Source: Chelonoidis abingdonii (Eukaryota; Chordata; Testudines; Testudinidae). Taken from it: DNA of 64,000 bases. This document shows positions 31,550 through 43,732 of this stretch, piece after piece (the first letter of the stretch is position 1; each line of letters starts with the position of its first letter). The stretch spans positions 89,066,441-89,130,440 of the forward strand of contig NC_133770.1 in assembly GCF_003597395.2 (NCBI RefSeq), in the 5' to 3' direction. Position numbers and translations under genes: made by a program. Below the pieces are notes generated by a model. It did no database searches, was not told the DNA's origin, and worked only from the letters and a program-made list of their open reading frames with translations.

Positions 31550-32520
31550 AGTGTTGCTGCAATAGGAGGTTCGGAGTGAGGGGCAACAAGGTTAGTGGGC
31601 AGACTGATATTCTGGTAGGTTGTCTGGGCAACAACAGGGCAATCAGAATTACTATGGCATGATCTGTCCGTATCTTTGTTAGAACTCTGTGGAGAACCGG
31701 TATAGAAGCAAAAGCACATAGCAAGTCCTGGTGCCATGGGATCATGAACGCATCTCCCAGGGAATGCTTGCCAAGTCCCGCTTGGGAGCAAAATTCAGGG
31801 TATTTCATGCTTTTTGCAATTGTGAAAAAGTCTATGTTGCGTAGCCCCACATGTGGAGCGTCTGCTTAATTCATCCGCTGTGGTATTCATAGCTTTGGGA
31901 AGATAGGCAGCTGATATCCAAATGTTCGCGAGGCACCAATTCCAGAGCTTCATGGCTTCTGTGCAAAGTGAGTGAGAGCGAGCCCCACCCTGCCTGTTTA
32001 CATAGAACATGCAGGTGATGTCTGTCATTATCCATACATGTTGGTTCCGGATTAATGGGAGGAAGTGACTGCAGGCATTGCATATGGCTCGAAATTCTAG
32101 GACGTTTATGTGCAGGGAGGTTTTGGCTTAAGACCATAGCTCCTGGGCTGTGTGGTGCGACATATGTGCACCCCACCCTGTGAGGGATGCATCGGTAGTC
32201 ATTATGAGGGATGGAGCATCCTGGAGAAAGGAGACTCCAGAGCAGAGGTTGGAGGGAACTGTCCACCACAGGAGAGAATCTTTGACTCTGAAAGGTATGG
32301 CTAGAGGCTTGTATAGAGCGTGCACATTCGATCTGTAAACTGTGGCCAACCAAGCTGGGAAGCACCTCATGTATAGTCGCGCGTTTTGGACCATGAAAGT
32401 GCACAAGGCCATGTGACCCAGAAGTTGTAGACAGTCTCGAGCAGTGACCTGAGGAATGTTGGAGTTTTGTTGCCAATAATTTTATGGTGTTGAAGCGATC
32501 AAGTGGGAGAGATGCTATTC
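31550..32520 (-). pseudogene. DIRS-4 RNase H remnant
   Basis: Blocks in order on the minus strand: PSLIMTTDASLTGWGAHM with the first catalytic Asp (about 32220), FYVNRQGGARSHSLCTEAM (about 31990), SAAYLPKAMNTTADELSRRS (about 31890) with the final Asp, then GDAFMIPWHQDLLCAFAS (about 31740). These correspond to the DIRS RNase H domain, DxSxxGWG to ADxLSR. Frameshifts separate them. Confidence 0.82.
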
Positions 32521-32679
32521 CCATCTAGGAATTGAGGTGTGCTCCTATGAACTCCAGGTGCTGGGTAGGAGATAATGTGGATTTGTATTTGTTCATTTGT
32601 AGGCTTCGGGGTAGGAAACAATCGACAGTGAGCTGCGTGAATCAAAGCAATTCCTCGAGCGTTGAGGCTTTGAGGGGAC

Positions 32680-33725
32680 AATCATCGAGGTAACGAAATA
32701 ATATGACCCCTTGCTTCCTGAGGTAGGCAGTGACTATGGCTAGGAGCTTGGAAAAAACATGGGGTGGCGGTGGATAGGCCGAAGGGTAGCATCCTGTATT
32801 GAAAATGTGTCGAGCTGAGGGTAAAATGAAGGAAACGTCTGTGGGCAGGATGTATACCTCTACTCCGATATAATGCGGTCCAATATAACATGAATTCGGA
32901 TATAACGTGGTAAAGCAGCGCTCTGGGGGACGGGGCTGCTTTACCTTGTTATATCTAAATTCATGTTACCACAAGCGGTTCCTCTGCACCTGCCCATTAC
33001 TTGCTGCGGCCCTATCCCGGACCCCCACAACCCAGCTCACCTCCGCTCTGCCTCCTCTCACAAGCGCGCCGCAGATCCGTTTTTCCTCCCTCCCAGGTTT
33101 GCCGCGTCAAACTGCTGATTGCCGTGGCAAGCCTGGCAGGGAGGGGGGAGAAGCGGAACTGCGGCGCGCTCGTTGGAGGCGGCGGACCGGAGGTGAGCTG
33201 GGGTTGGGGGACCTCAGGGAGGGCCGCAGCAAGTAACGGGGGGCGCAGAACTGCTTCAGCTCATCTCCGCCTCCTCACCTGAGCGTGCTGCCACCGCCGC
33301 TCCACTTCCCCCCTACCTCCAAGGCTTGCCAGGCAAAACGGCTGATTGGTGCGGCAAGCCTGGAAGGGAGAGAGAAGTGGAGCAGTGGCAGTGCGCTCAG
33401 GGAGAAGGCGAAGGCAGAGCGGAGGTAAGTTGGGGCGGGGAGCCATTCCTCTCCCTACCCCAATATAACGCGGTCTCACCTATAACAGTGAGGTTTTTTG
33501 ACTCCTGAGGACAGTGTTATATCAGGGTAGAGGTGTATAGTCACATGAAAATAAGCATACTGTAGGTCGAGAGCTGAAAACCAATCGCCCTGCCCCAGCG
33601 CTGGGATTATGGTGGTGAGGGTAACCATTTTGAACTTTTGCTTTTTCACAAATTTGTTGAGCCGCCTGAGATCGAGGATAGGTTGCCATCCCCCAGTTTT
33701 CTTTCCTGTTAAGAAATAATGGGAC
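32680..33725 (-). pseudogene. DIRS-4 reverse transcriptase, split by a MITE
   Basis: Before the MITE (33720-33541) the minus strand reads GGWQPILDLRRLNKFVKK, TTIIPALGQGDWFSALDLQY and AYFHVT, i.e. RT motifs 2 and A with the D..YFH catalytic aspartate. After the MITE (32862-32690) it goes on HPAHRRFLHFT, FQYRMLPFGLSTATP, i.e. the PFGL motif B. The YLDD motif C is degraded by a frame change (GHIISLPR). The only break between YFHVT and HPAHRR is the MITE. Confidence 0.88.
32862..33540. mobile_element. MITE inserted in DIRS-4 RT
   Basis: Ends TATACCTCTACTCCGATATA and, reversed, CTATACACCTCTACCCTGAT. The termini match the element at 6194-6386. The GC-rich body holds an imperfect duplication (CCTCCCAGGTTTGCCGCGTC/CCTCCAAGGCTTGCCAGGCA and mirrored AAGCCTGG.AGGGAG). 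The insertion is at a TA-rich point of the RT ORF. Confidence 0.85.
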
Positions 33726-33999
33726 TAAAACCCGTTCCTTCTCTGGTGTTCAGGTACAAGTTCCACTGCTCCCAACAGAAGAAGATGGACTTCTTGGATG
33801 AGCAGTTGCTCATGACAGGGGTCCCTGAAGAGGGACGGGGAGGATGGGTGAACAGGAGGCAAAGATAGGAAAAGGATCGAATAGCCAATTGTGACAACCT
33901 CAATAACTCGCTTTTCAGTGGTAATGTTCTGCCATTGATGGGAGAATTGTCGCAAGCAGTGTCCAAAAAATAGGGACATGCGGTGTAAGCGCTGAAATG

Positions 34000-36210
34000 G
34001 GAACACTGTTTTCTAAATCCTCGACCAAGGCTTCAAATCTGCTCACTAGTCAGAGGGGGCTGAGATGCTGCCGAGGAATTGGGACAGCAACGCTGGTATA
34101 TGGGTCTCTGGTATTGCTGTTGTCGTTGCTCATGTGATCTATGGAATTGCTGGGAATATGCGAGATAGGGTGGATGCTGGTAGGGTTGATATTGATATTG
34201 ATATTGTCGCCTTCTGATCATAGGGGTTTGAATTCATAGAGACCCAAGAGTTGTCCTTGAGTCTTTAATTGAATGAAGTACGTCCATCATGGAGGCAAAG
34301 AGAATTGGTCGCCGAAGGGAAGATCTTCAATGGTATTCTAGACCTCTCGAGGAAAGGAAGAGGAGGAAAGCCATGAACCTTAGCGCATGACCACTACTGT
34401 AGCAGTGGATCTTGCTGCAGTGTTGGTTGCATCAAGAGCTGCTTGAAGAACAGTAGATGATTTGTCCCTCAGAAACTAGAGCTGTGAATTGTTGTTTCTT
34501 TTCTTCCAGAATGTCATTAATAAAGTCCATGAATTTGTTGTAATTTTTGTGGTCATATTTTGCCAGAACAGCAGTATAATTAGCAATGCAAAATTGTAAA
34601 GTGGAAGATGCACATACTTTACGTCCAAGCAGATCTAGTCACTTACTGTCCTTGTTGGATGGGACAGAGCAGGGAACTGGTGACTGGTCTTTTGGTGACT
34701 GTGTCTACTATCAGCAAGTTTGGCACTGGATGAGTGAAAAGGAATTCAGAACCCCTGGAAGGGATGAAGTACTTGTGGTCCGCTCGTTTACAGGTAGGTA
34801 GGCTTGCAGCAGGAGTCTGCCAGATGGCCGTAGCAGGTTCCAAAATGGCTGCGTTGATCGATAATGCAACGCTAGAAGAAGAGGGCTGCAGGATGTCTGT
34901 TAACTCATGCTGTTCAGGAATCTCCTCCAAGTTAATCCTTAACTCACTGGCAACTCTTTTGAAAAGGTCTTGAAATTCTGAGAGAAGGAAGGAAGGCTTC
35001 ATAAGGTGTAACAACTGGGTCTACTGGATTTGAGGCATGTTGTGACTGATCCTGCAGTTGTGATGGTGCTACCTGGTGCCTTACATCAGTGTCAGGTTCA
35101 TCAGCTGGCGGTGCCGGACAGGTGTCGTGCATGGTTGAGGTAGAATAGTGAGTGTGATCTCGAAGAGAAGATGCTCATGGTGCCCAATATTGCCACTGTG
35201 GAGGGAAAGGCATAGGTGGTGCCATCCAGCGGTTTACACAGAATGGGGCAGGACCCTGATCATAGGACGAGGTAATTTTTCTATGACCTCTATTGATTGG
35301 GGTCTGAAGATGGGAGATTTGATGTGGTGAAAATTCCCCCTGCAATCCACCTTCCTCATCACTGGAGGAAGGCTGTCTGGACCCTGACTGAGCACTTGGA
35401 GAGAAGTAGGCACTGAGTAGGGGTGACTGCAGGATAGGCGATACCAGCAGGTCCCTTGACTCTGTAAATTGCAGTGTTGGAGCTCCTCTGTGAGGTGAGG
35501 GCTGTGCAAGAGGAATGTGCTGTTAAGAAAAATTCCTCTGCACTGGATGCTAAGCATTGTTTCACTGCAGGACAGGTTAGCAGGTGTCAATGCCCAGAAA
35601 GCAACAACAGCCTGTGGGGGGTCAGGCACGTTAGCACGTGTCGACATAGCTTCCGTTGTGGTGCCAAACGGTGACATGAGAGGCAGGCAACTGGAAGCCT
35701 GAAGCCTTGGCACCGAAGCTTGGCGGAACCGCCACAGCCACAGGTGGGTTTCACACGGCATTGGAGGAGCCCAGCGCGTCAAAAGTGTTCAGCCGGGGAA
35801 GAGCTGGGAGGGAGGCTGTAGATCTGCCGGAGGAAGTCTTCTCCTGCAAAGTTCCCTTTGAGAGAAGGTGCCCTTCTTTTGCAGTTTTCTTTTCTCTCTT
35901 TGAGGCGGGGGGCTGTAGCGTGCAGCGGCGCCAGAGTCAGAGCCCGGGTCTGAAGCTGACCCTAATGATTTCTGAAGGAGCAGCAGTTTTAGTCTCAGCT
36001 CCCTGTCCTTCCATGCCCTAGATTTACGTTCGTTGCAGTGGGCACATTTTGTGGGGGATGTAGGACTCCAAACATTTTATGCACTTTGCGTGGCCATCTG
36101 ACAGAGGCATGGCATCACTGCAGACAGAGCAGCGCTTAAAGCCTGGGGAGTCAGGCATGTCAGACACGGCTGCCGCTGACAGAAACAAAGAAAAGGTTTT
36201 TTTCATTTAT
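34000..36210 (-). pseudogene. DIRS-4 gag-like ORF remnant
   Basis: Near 36160-36060 the minus strand reads GFKRCSVCSDAMPLSDGHAK followed by CIKCLE, a CxxC...HxxCxxC motif. Ser/Pro-rich sequence follows, and near the C-terminus DIWQTPAA-like IWQTPAASLPTCKRADHKYF and IPSRGSEFLFTHPVPN (34900-34700). The end of gag at 34221-34033 is Gln/Tyr-rich (RRRQYQYQYQPYQHPP). Confidence 0.7.
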
Positions 36211-36674
36211 TTTATTTATTTATTTATTTTAGGAGAGAAAAAGGATAGAAGAATGGTAACTAAATACTACTGGTAACAAACAAACTAACTAGAAAGGTAA
36301 TTGTAACAAAGGGAGAGAAAGTCTCTAACGAGTCTGCTGAGCTCCATTTCAGGCTGGGGACAGTGGAGAAGGAACTGAGAAGACTGGTCGCGCATGCGTA
36401 CTATTAACGTACACTCAGAGCAGGAGGTGAGGGAAGGAGGAGGAAGGCTCTGCGCATGCATGACTGGTATGAGTATTGCTGTTAAAATCTCCAACCAAAG
36501 GCGCAGGGATGCACCAATACCTGGAGTGGAGACCCCACAGGGACATCTCTTGAAGAAGAATGATTATTTACTCAGAAATACTGTACTAGTAGTTGAAAGC
36601 AAAGAAGTCTCATTACTTATAAGATATCACCACAGTATTAGGAAAGGATGATCTTGCATTTAAGTTATTGGACA

Positions 36675-36870
36675 GGGATTTAGGAGGCTAGGTTCAATTC
36701 CCAGCTCTGTTACAGACTTCCTATGTGACCGTAGGCAAATCATTTAATTGCTCTGTACCTCAGCTCTCTAGCTATGAAAAAATATTACCTTTCCTACCTC
36801 ATCAGAGAGTTAATGAGATTAAATACATTTAAGTCTGTGAGATGCCCAGATATTACTGTGATTATGGCCA
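36675..36870 (+). repeat. MIR-like SINE
   Basis: GGCTAGGTTCAATTCCCAGC, CTATGTGACCGTAGGCAAAT, CTGTACCTCAGCTCTCTAGC and TAATGAGATTAAATACATTT follow the sense MIR consensus from the tRNA-like head into the core and tail. Confidence 0.8.
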
Positions 36871-38308
36871 ATAAGTACCTAGATTAATATGTTTTATTTA
36901 CATCCTTTTCAGACTGGATTTAAAATGCACTGAATATTGTCAGCCACTATAATACCTATCAAACACTGTCGCAGCAAAATATTAATTTTGTTTTTTCTTA
37001 GAGAACTGAGATATATTTTTACCTCTCTGATTTAATATGCTAGCAATACATAGTGTATTGTGTATCACTGAGTAATGTGTAAAATATTTTCCAGGTCATT
37101 TTACTGTAGACTAATTTAGGCCACTGGTGGGTAACATACTTATCCTTAAAAAAATATTCAGTCACAGTATTTCCAACATCATAATCCTATTTTTCACTCT
37201 AGACAAAGAAGTTATGTAACTGTTTAGTTTACTAGGAGAGAAGATAAGAGAGTCTTTTCCCACCTTTCAGATAGTTTCATATTGCATCTATACAGCCAAA
37301 CACACAGATTGTACAATACCACCAATCTGGAAAGCATTTCAAGTAATAACAAGAATTTTGTAGTATTTCCTTTTCTTTCTAATGTTAGGATTAAAATTCC
37401 AGACACAGTACCATCAGAATCTAATTTGTAATAATTATTTATTGAAGGCATAGTAATAACGCTTTAAAGAGACTGCAGGTCCTTCTTGCATTCCCCCCCC
37501 CCACACCCAAATGTAACTAACATTTCAACTACCAACCTACAATTAAAATCACTATAACATTGATTAATACAAACACTAATGGAAGTCCTGAGTTTTCATA
37601 ATCCATGTAGGAAAGGATACAAAAAAAACACGGGCTGAGGGCAACAGAAGCCCTGACCACAAAAAAGGAAGAGGGAACACCCCCCACCCCAAGAACACGT
37701 TTCGGCTATAAAATAAATGAAAAGCTAATTAACAAAAAGAAATACTTCATACATATAATAAACAAGCTGTGTAGCTAGCTAGCAGATACCACAACAACAC
37801 TGTCTCAAGCTGCAAGCAGTTGAGGACCACCACTACTCCCTACATATTCTCATAATGGAGTACACAGATGAGCAGGTCAAAGGCATGGTCCTGAGGTCAT
37901 GCTGACAAAAAGTTTGATGTAATGCACACATGAGACATAGAACACCTGTAGGGACAATAACTTGAAGAAAAATATCTGTTTTCTTTTCAAAATACAGTTG
38001 TTTTACTGGATCGTAAAATTATTTTTTCCATCACATTAATGCTAAGAGAAACAAAACAAAATTTAAGAAAACCTTTTAATTTCAGGTAAGTATTTGTCTA
38101 CCAGTTCTAAATTCCAATGTAAGTTTAAACAGCAGCAATAAAACACTGATAGGACAATTCATAAGAGCAAATAGTATAGTTATACAGAGTAAAAGTCTAT
38201 TTCACAAATTAGTTAAGTGGTCTAGTTGTAGAATTTAAATGAAGGATTTTTCTTTTGAAATTAATTGAAAACTTTTCTAGATGACAAAAAGGAACACACT
38301 TCTCCTAC
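36871..38308. other. CLASP2 intron with a possible DIRS end remnant
   Basis: Mostly A/T-rich. At about 37790-37975, CTCATAATGGAGTACACAGA and GGGACAATAACTTGAAGAAA vaguely resemble the outer end of DIRS-4 (GGGACATCTCTTGAAGAAG), which might be a decayed solo terminus. Otherwise nothing recognised. Confidence 0.35.
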
Positions 38309-38368
38309 CTTTCCAGTGAATGAGTCTGCCACTCCTGCAGTAATAGGTCTAAAAATTCAAAGGAGCGT
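38309..38368 (-). CDS. CLASP2: CLASP2 exon, TOG2 helix (RSFEFLDLLLQEWQTHSLE)
   Basis: 60 nt, acceptor TTTATTTTAG and donor GTAGGAG. One base completes the Arg codon begun at 39980, and two bases begin the Arg codon finished at 29873. The peptide is identical to remembered human CLASP1/2, as expected for a core TOG2 helix. Confidence 0.95.
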
Positions 38369-39075
38369 CTAAAATAAAATAGGAAAAAAATGTTAAAAAT
38401 CTGCAATTCTCTACTTTACTGAAATAATAGGTGATAACTTTGTTCTTTTTCCTGCTGGAAAATAACAACTGCATATAATAAAACATCTCATACTTAACAC
38501 ACTAGGAAATTGCTTTTCTTATGTTGCAATGGTAGAAAATTTTCTTACTTTGCACCTTGTTTTTCTTTAAACACTTATATGCAATCACACTGCATTTTAA
38601 AAAGAAGAAATGGTTCATATGACTACTTGACATTCAACAAGCATTACTACAAATACAACTGCTTTAACATGTTTAGCGCAAAACGTCCGCCAGCTAAGTC
38701 AAGTGGCAATTCCCCAGTGAGAAAATCAACCACACCAAACCTGTTGAGGAAGAGGTTGGTGAATATTCGACAAGACAGCAAGTCCTCTTCCTTGCTTGAG
38801 AGTATCATCTTTTGTAACAGCCTGTAACTAGTTCATGTCTTATAAATTTAGAAGTCCAATCACCAAGGCGCTGGAAGATGCAAGGAACTTTACGTCTTTT
38901 TGTCCCCCTGCAGAATCTTCTGATGGCTTCAAGAGGAGGAGGGTCTCTGCTACTCTATCCCTCCCCTGCTCCATAAAAGAGCAGGTCTCACTACTCCACT
39001 CAAGCCCTTCAGGGAGCTGTAAGAGTGGGAGGCAAAATCTATAATGCTTCTGAGCTGCCCCTTCCCCATGAATAA
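38369..39075. other. CLASP2 intron, nothing recognised
   Basis: Intron between exon and MITE. Plus frames at 38510-38827 and 38835-39044 are open but low-complexity and without known domains. Confidence 0.4.
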
Positions 39076-39083
39076 CCTCTGGG

Positions 39084-39376
39084 CTTGGGTACACTCAAAA
39101 CTTCAAAGCGCTACCATGGGAGCACTACCATGGGAGCGCTTTGAAGTGTGAGTGTGGTCGCAGCGCCAGCGCTGGGAGACAGCTCTCCCAGCACTGTACG
39201 TACTCCACCTCCTCATGGGGATTAGCTTGCAGCGCTGGGAGTCGAGCTCCCAGCGCTGCGGCACTGTTTACACTGGCGCTTTACAGCGCTGTGTCTTGCA
39301 GCGCTCAGGTGGATGTTTTTTTTCACACCCCTGAGAGAGAAAGTTGCAGCGCTGTAAAGCGTCAGTGTAGCCAAGG
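39084..39376. mobile_element. non-autonomous hAT-like MITE with AGCGCTG repeats
   Basis: Left end CTTGGGTACACTCAAAACTT pairs with the reversed right end CCTTGGCTACACTGACGCTT. The body is full of palindromic AGCGCTGGGAG/CTCCCAGCGCT words. Flanks CCTCTGGG (39076-39083) and CCTCTGTG (39377-39384) agree at seven of eight positions, a likely 8-bp target duplication. Confidence 0.82.
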
Positions 39377-39384
39377 CCTCTGTG

Positions 39385-39667
39385 TCTGCCTCTGCTGCTG
39401 TTCACAGATTACAAAGATTACAAAGTAGTGGCATTAGCATAAAAATGACAAATTGGATACACTCACTGTTGCTCAGTGGGTTCTGAACTGCAGCAGCAAA
39501 ACTGCCCACAGTAATGTTAATTTCAGTCTATTACTGCTTAGGAAACCTATGGCAGCAGAAGCACTGGAGCTTGGACAACACTTCAGACTTGGGAAAACAC
39601 TTCATTTATTTACATTTAGGTTCCATTTGGAAGGTTACCTTTTGCAGTGAAATAAGCTTGAAACTTC

Positions 39668-39698
<31 letters not shown>

Positions 39699-39979
39699 TC
39701 AAAGCTTCAACTGTGCAGAAATTGATAGGTGTGGCTCCCTCACATATTTGCTAGAGAAAGTTTTTCACTCATTACCAGCATGTGGACAAGTGGCTTACTT
39801 TGTTGAATCTCAATTATCTGTAGTGCGTGGTAGCTTATTAGATAATAGATTTTCACATTATATTCCAGTGACAGCAATAAAAACATACTATTTTGAAGAT
39901 AATTTTGCTAGTAGTCTATTATAAAATTAAGAAATATAAACTAACAGTTTTAATAATTTGTTATTTACAAAATACTCAC
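39385..39979. other. CLASP2 intron with poly-A tract
   Basis: Contains an uninterrupted run of 21 A at 39668-39688; no element upstream of it that I can identify as its source. Otherwise nothing recognised. Confidence 0.5.
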
Positions 39980-40050
39980 CTCCTGACAGCAACTGATTTT
40001 GAAGTACAGTTGCTTGTTATTAAAGGTATTAGTCTGGGCACGTGGGTATG
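39980..40050 (-). CDS. CLASP2: CLASP2 exon, TOG2 (HTHVPRLIPLITSNCTSKSV)
   Basis: 71 nt, acceptor TTTTTTTCAG and donor GTGAGTATT. It starts in phase 0 after the exon at 42680 and ends with two bases of an Arg codon. The product follows the CLASP family helix HTHVPRLIPLITSNCTSKSVxVR. Confidence 0.95.
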
Positions 40051-40344
40051 CTGAAAAAAATCCATAAATGTTATAACACAATGAAGCCAATGACAAAAAC
40101 ATTCCTGTAATCAGAGTGCTAAACTTCAAATGAATGTAGTAAATATTTTATCTGTTGCTGAAAAATTAATAATGATTAAATATAGGATTTAAAATGTTAA
40201 TTGTTTAATCCAAATTAATTGTGTGTAAAAGTACACTTCCCTGATTAGGTAATGAACATAGGTAAAATTAAGATATAAAAATATCAAAGGAAAAACATTT
40301 CTGACCATACCCCAATTTTCTCATTTATGTAATATTTAGCCACC

Positions 40345-40377
<33 letters not shown>

Positions 40378-41379
40378 GAAGGCTGAAATGTACCATATAT
40401 GTTTCCCCACAGAAAATCTAAATTGATGTTGCTTCCACACAATTCCAGATGTTATTCTAATCAACACCTGAGCATAAAAAGTAAACTGTTATAAATAATA
40501 TAAAGACTGCACGGCCTTTTTTAAACTGTATTATTAGCAACCCATTCAGTACATGGTATTTTTCCCCATAGCTTGTGAATGTGACACGTGACCATGTGAA
40601 CGTCTCTTAACAGCAGGATTCTTCTCTGTTTGTAATGCACTGCCTTCTCTCAATATTAAAAAAAAATTAACACTGAAAAATTCCAGAACAGCAACTGATT
40701 TGGTGTATTTTTCACTTAACATTGACTTTTAAAAATTAGTATCAATTCATTTGTACTTTGTACTGTTTTCATCAATGAATAAGGGCATCTGATCAACATA
40801 TAAGGCATGTGGTAATGAGACCCTACTGGGGAAACAATATGATTTTTAAATAGAGGCAGCAGCCTTATTTTACCATATTTGGTCCAGAGCTATTTACATC
40901 ACGACACAGGCCTTTCAGAAAAATGCATCACAAAGGAATTAGAAAAATGCACAAAATTATTTATGTAATCAAATATTTCTGAAAAATACAGAATATTGGC
41001 CTATGGCTTGCTTTAAATTGACTTCGAGACTGCATTAATAAGTCAGCTTTAATGTTGTCCACAGATACATTTCTTTTTATCAGAATCCCACTTCAACTGC
41101 TTAAACATTGGAGCCAGCGCTCAACTGCCTGAGCGAAGTCCCGCCTCTCTGGTGGTGGAAAGGATTCCTCACCCTGATGTCCACTCTCGTCATAATCTGC
41201 TTCTACTGGTTTTCAAAGGGAAAACAGACCACACTAAGCACTGCCAGGTCAAGGAAGAGGAAACACAATGAAACGGCAAACAAGACTGAAGATGGGAGTA
41301 AATCTCCTTAAGCCCATTCAGAGACTGAAGCCGCTGCAGAATAAGTGGGATCTCTCACTACCACCACAAGACACCAGTA
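40051..41379. other. CLASP2 intron with 28-bp A run
   Basis: A homopolymer of 28 A lies at 40345-40372. The plus-strand frame 41108-41311 has a hydrophobic stretch and a basic tail but no homology I know, no splice partner and no upstream context; I regard it as chance. Confidence 0.4.
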
Positions 41380-41700
41380 CCTCAGCATCTACACTGGCAG
41401 CCAACTGGTTTTTAGGAGGAGTCTGAAGTGTTAACTTTGACCTATAAAGTCCTAAATAGCCTGGGACCTGCCCCGACAGATCACCTTTGCCCCCTTCCCC
41501 CCCTCCAGTGCCCTACTGCCATGAATAGTATCAGTCAAGGTGCTTGACCCTTTGTGATTAGAGAGACAAGCCAGGGGGTAGGGTGCTTTCTGTGAGGGTC
41601 CTTTGGCTCATTTCCAGCGTTTGGTACAAGAGCTCAAATTTGCTGACCTTCCAGGCACACTGCAAAAGTACCTGATTGATAAGGCTTAGGGGCACACTCG
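41380..41700 (+). mobile_element. L2-like LINE 3' fragment
   Basis: CACTGGCAGCCAACTGGTTT, then TGACCTATAAAGTCCTAAAT and AGCCTGGGACCTGCC correspond to the L2 ORF2 C-terminus (WLP...FKVL...YKALNGLGP) with stops. A second copy is at 55125-55420. Confidence 0.5.
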
Positions 41701-42679
41701 GATGGGAATTATTTGACTGTCAGATTTATTATCTGGTATGTTACCGCCTGTTAGTCTTATGTGGACGTAAGTTAAAGCCCTCTTATAAACCTTTTTCCCA
41801 ATTAAACTGCAGTAAGCAAATCATTGGTTGTATTCACTTTTTGCATCTTACCCCATGACACCTAGTACATAGTTTGGCTTCTGTGAGCAACTAGACAGTA
41901 ATTTTGGTGTGTACAGACATCCCAACTCATGCCACTGTAACTGAAAAAACTACTCCCTCCTCCTCTCCTAACTGTGCAGTTAGACATCCCAGAATGCTTT
42001 GGAAGAAAAACACCCCTGGTCCTTAGCACAAGTAGTAGTTACTTAGGTTCTAAGTGACAGCTCTCCAGAATACTCTCTTAAAACATGGTTAGGAAGAGTA
42101 CTAGATGTGGATGCCATAAAAACACTTGCAGCTAGTTAAGCTGACTGGATCTCTAACAATTTACAAAAACAACCCCAGATCCAGCTGTAGTGTGAATAAG
42201 GTCAGTGTAAAATTGTAATTACTACTTGTAAAGGCTAAAAAGGGTCAGAGCTTTTTATATATAAACTGCAGGCAGTGGATTTTTTTTATTTAAACAAAAT
42301 GGATGTTTTGATTAGCAGCAAGTACACAGTTTAATTCACTTTGCCGTTCCCTCAAGGTAATGTTATTTCTGGGTATATGCTTAACAAATAGCCCAGCTTC
42401 GCAAAACAGTCAGGAAAATGCACATGCCCTTCACAGTATCTTCTCGCCCACCCTTTACCATGATGGTGGTGGTGGATGATGAATAATGACATTTTGTTCA
42501 TCTGTCAAAAAAATTACTTGCCCAGGGCAAAACTCACAGTTCAGTCTTTAAAAACAATGACTATGTGAATATGGAATATATATTAAACTGGCAACAGATT
42601 TTTTTTTTACAAGTGACGAACTGAGTAGAGTTACTTTTTATCAAACAAATTCATAAAATACCATCAGAGGAATACCTAC
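41701..42679. other. CLASP2 intron, nothing firm
   Basis: 41890-42200 has MITE-like wording (TGTGTACAGACATCC, AGCTGTAGTGTGAATAAGG) but I could not pair termini. Nothing else recognised. Confidence 0.35.
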
Positions 42680-42815
42680 ACGAATGACAAATCTGATTGC
42701 AGCACAGCCAGAAGTTGCCATGACTTTGGCGCTGTTAGGGACCAGATTAAAAAGAGTAGGCACAATGGCTTCAGCCCCATGGTCAAACTTGTTTCCCAAA
42801 ACTGTTGAAAGATGA
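42680..42815 (-). CDS. CLASP2: CLASP2 exon, TOG2 (HLSTVLGNKFDHGAEAIVPT)
   Basis: 136 nt, acceptor CTGAACAG and donor GTAGGTATT. One base completes Ala, then 45 codons to Arg. It contains the TOG2 helices HLSTVLGNKF, AIVPTLFNLVPNSAKVM and ATSGCAAIRFVIR. SGCAAIRF is the CLASP2 form (CLASP1 has SGVVAVRL). Confidence 0.96.
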
Positions 42816-43732
42816 CTGTTCAGGAAATGAAATGAAATAAAATTAATTAATAAAAATAATTTTATGGCCTCAAAACAAAAAATGAAAAGTTAATCAGACA
42901 TTTTAAAGACTGATCTTTCCAAACAATGGCTACAATAGTACTTAATTTACATTTTTCCAAGTCTATATCTTCCTAATGAAAAAAGATTCACGGAATTAAT
43001 GACTACCTCACTGTTTACCTTACGAACAACTTGAAAGTTTAAACAATAAGTAATTTTGTCTCTCAGACTTAGGCTTCCTTACAATTAAGATTACACGTAA
43101 AATATCACTTTTAAAAACCTGAAGTTAATGTGTGTACCGTTACTTAGGACCTACAGTGTTGTTTTTTTCTCACCATACCATGACAGCATAAACTTGGAAA
43201 ACAAAACATTCGTGTGGCTATTCTCAAGGACATCAAGCATTCATTGTAAATGCAATATATTAAAATTGAATTCTAAAAGTAATTTAACACAGCATTTATC
43301 CTAATGACATTAAGTGACATTTTGAGTTTTACAACACAATTTATCCTGCCATAGGTAAACTATAAAATGTGTCATAGTTACCCATGCACGAAATCTGCAG
43401 TCCCTCCCCATCTTTTTTATTCAAGGGTTGTGACTATAAATTCAGAGTAGCTGATCACTTCCATACTCATAGCAATTTAACTCTCCATTGCTCAGAGCAA
43501 AGTTTTCACCAGTGCAGAGCAAATGCAAAATGTGCTTGTAATCAGAAGCAAGTGACATTCTGAGTACCAAAGGGTTAAATAATGTCTTTTGTGAAGACAC
43601 ATTTAGAAGGAACAGTGCCTGTCTACTCTGTGGTAAAATATGGATTTTTTTCCTTCATTTGTTGAGGGAAAGCCCCCAACACCACAGAAAAAAATGTCTA
43701 TTTCTGTTTTTGCATTTCTGAGAATACCATAA
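42816..43732. other. CLASP2 intron, nothing recognised
   Basis: A/T-rich intron between the exon and the hAT element. Confidence 0.5.

Larger units (their letters stand above)
30250..36560 (-). mobile_element. DIRS-4: most complete DIRS retrotransposon, broken by a MITE
   Basis: About 6.3 kb including a nested MITE (32862-33540). Partial left terminal repeat and ICR are at 30250-30490, the right terminal repeat at about 36340-36560; shared words are GCGCGACCAGTCT.CTCAGTTCC at the left and its reverse at the right. Minus-strand genes are gag (36206-34000), RT (33720-32680), RNase H (32500-31550) and tyrosine recombinase (31500-30330). It belongs to a subfamily different from DIRS-1 to -3: end sequence, gag and recombinase are only distantly similar. 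Stops and shifts make it inactive. Confidence 0.87.

Noticed and set aside
41108..41311. Small membrane-protein-like ORF
   Set aside because: Single short frame without homology, splice sites or conservation evidence.
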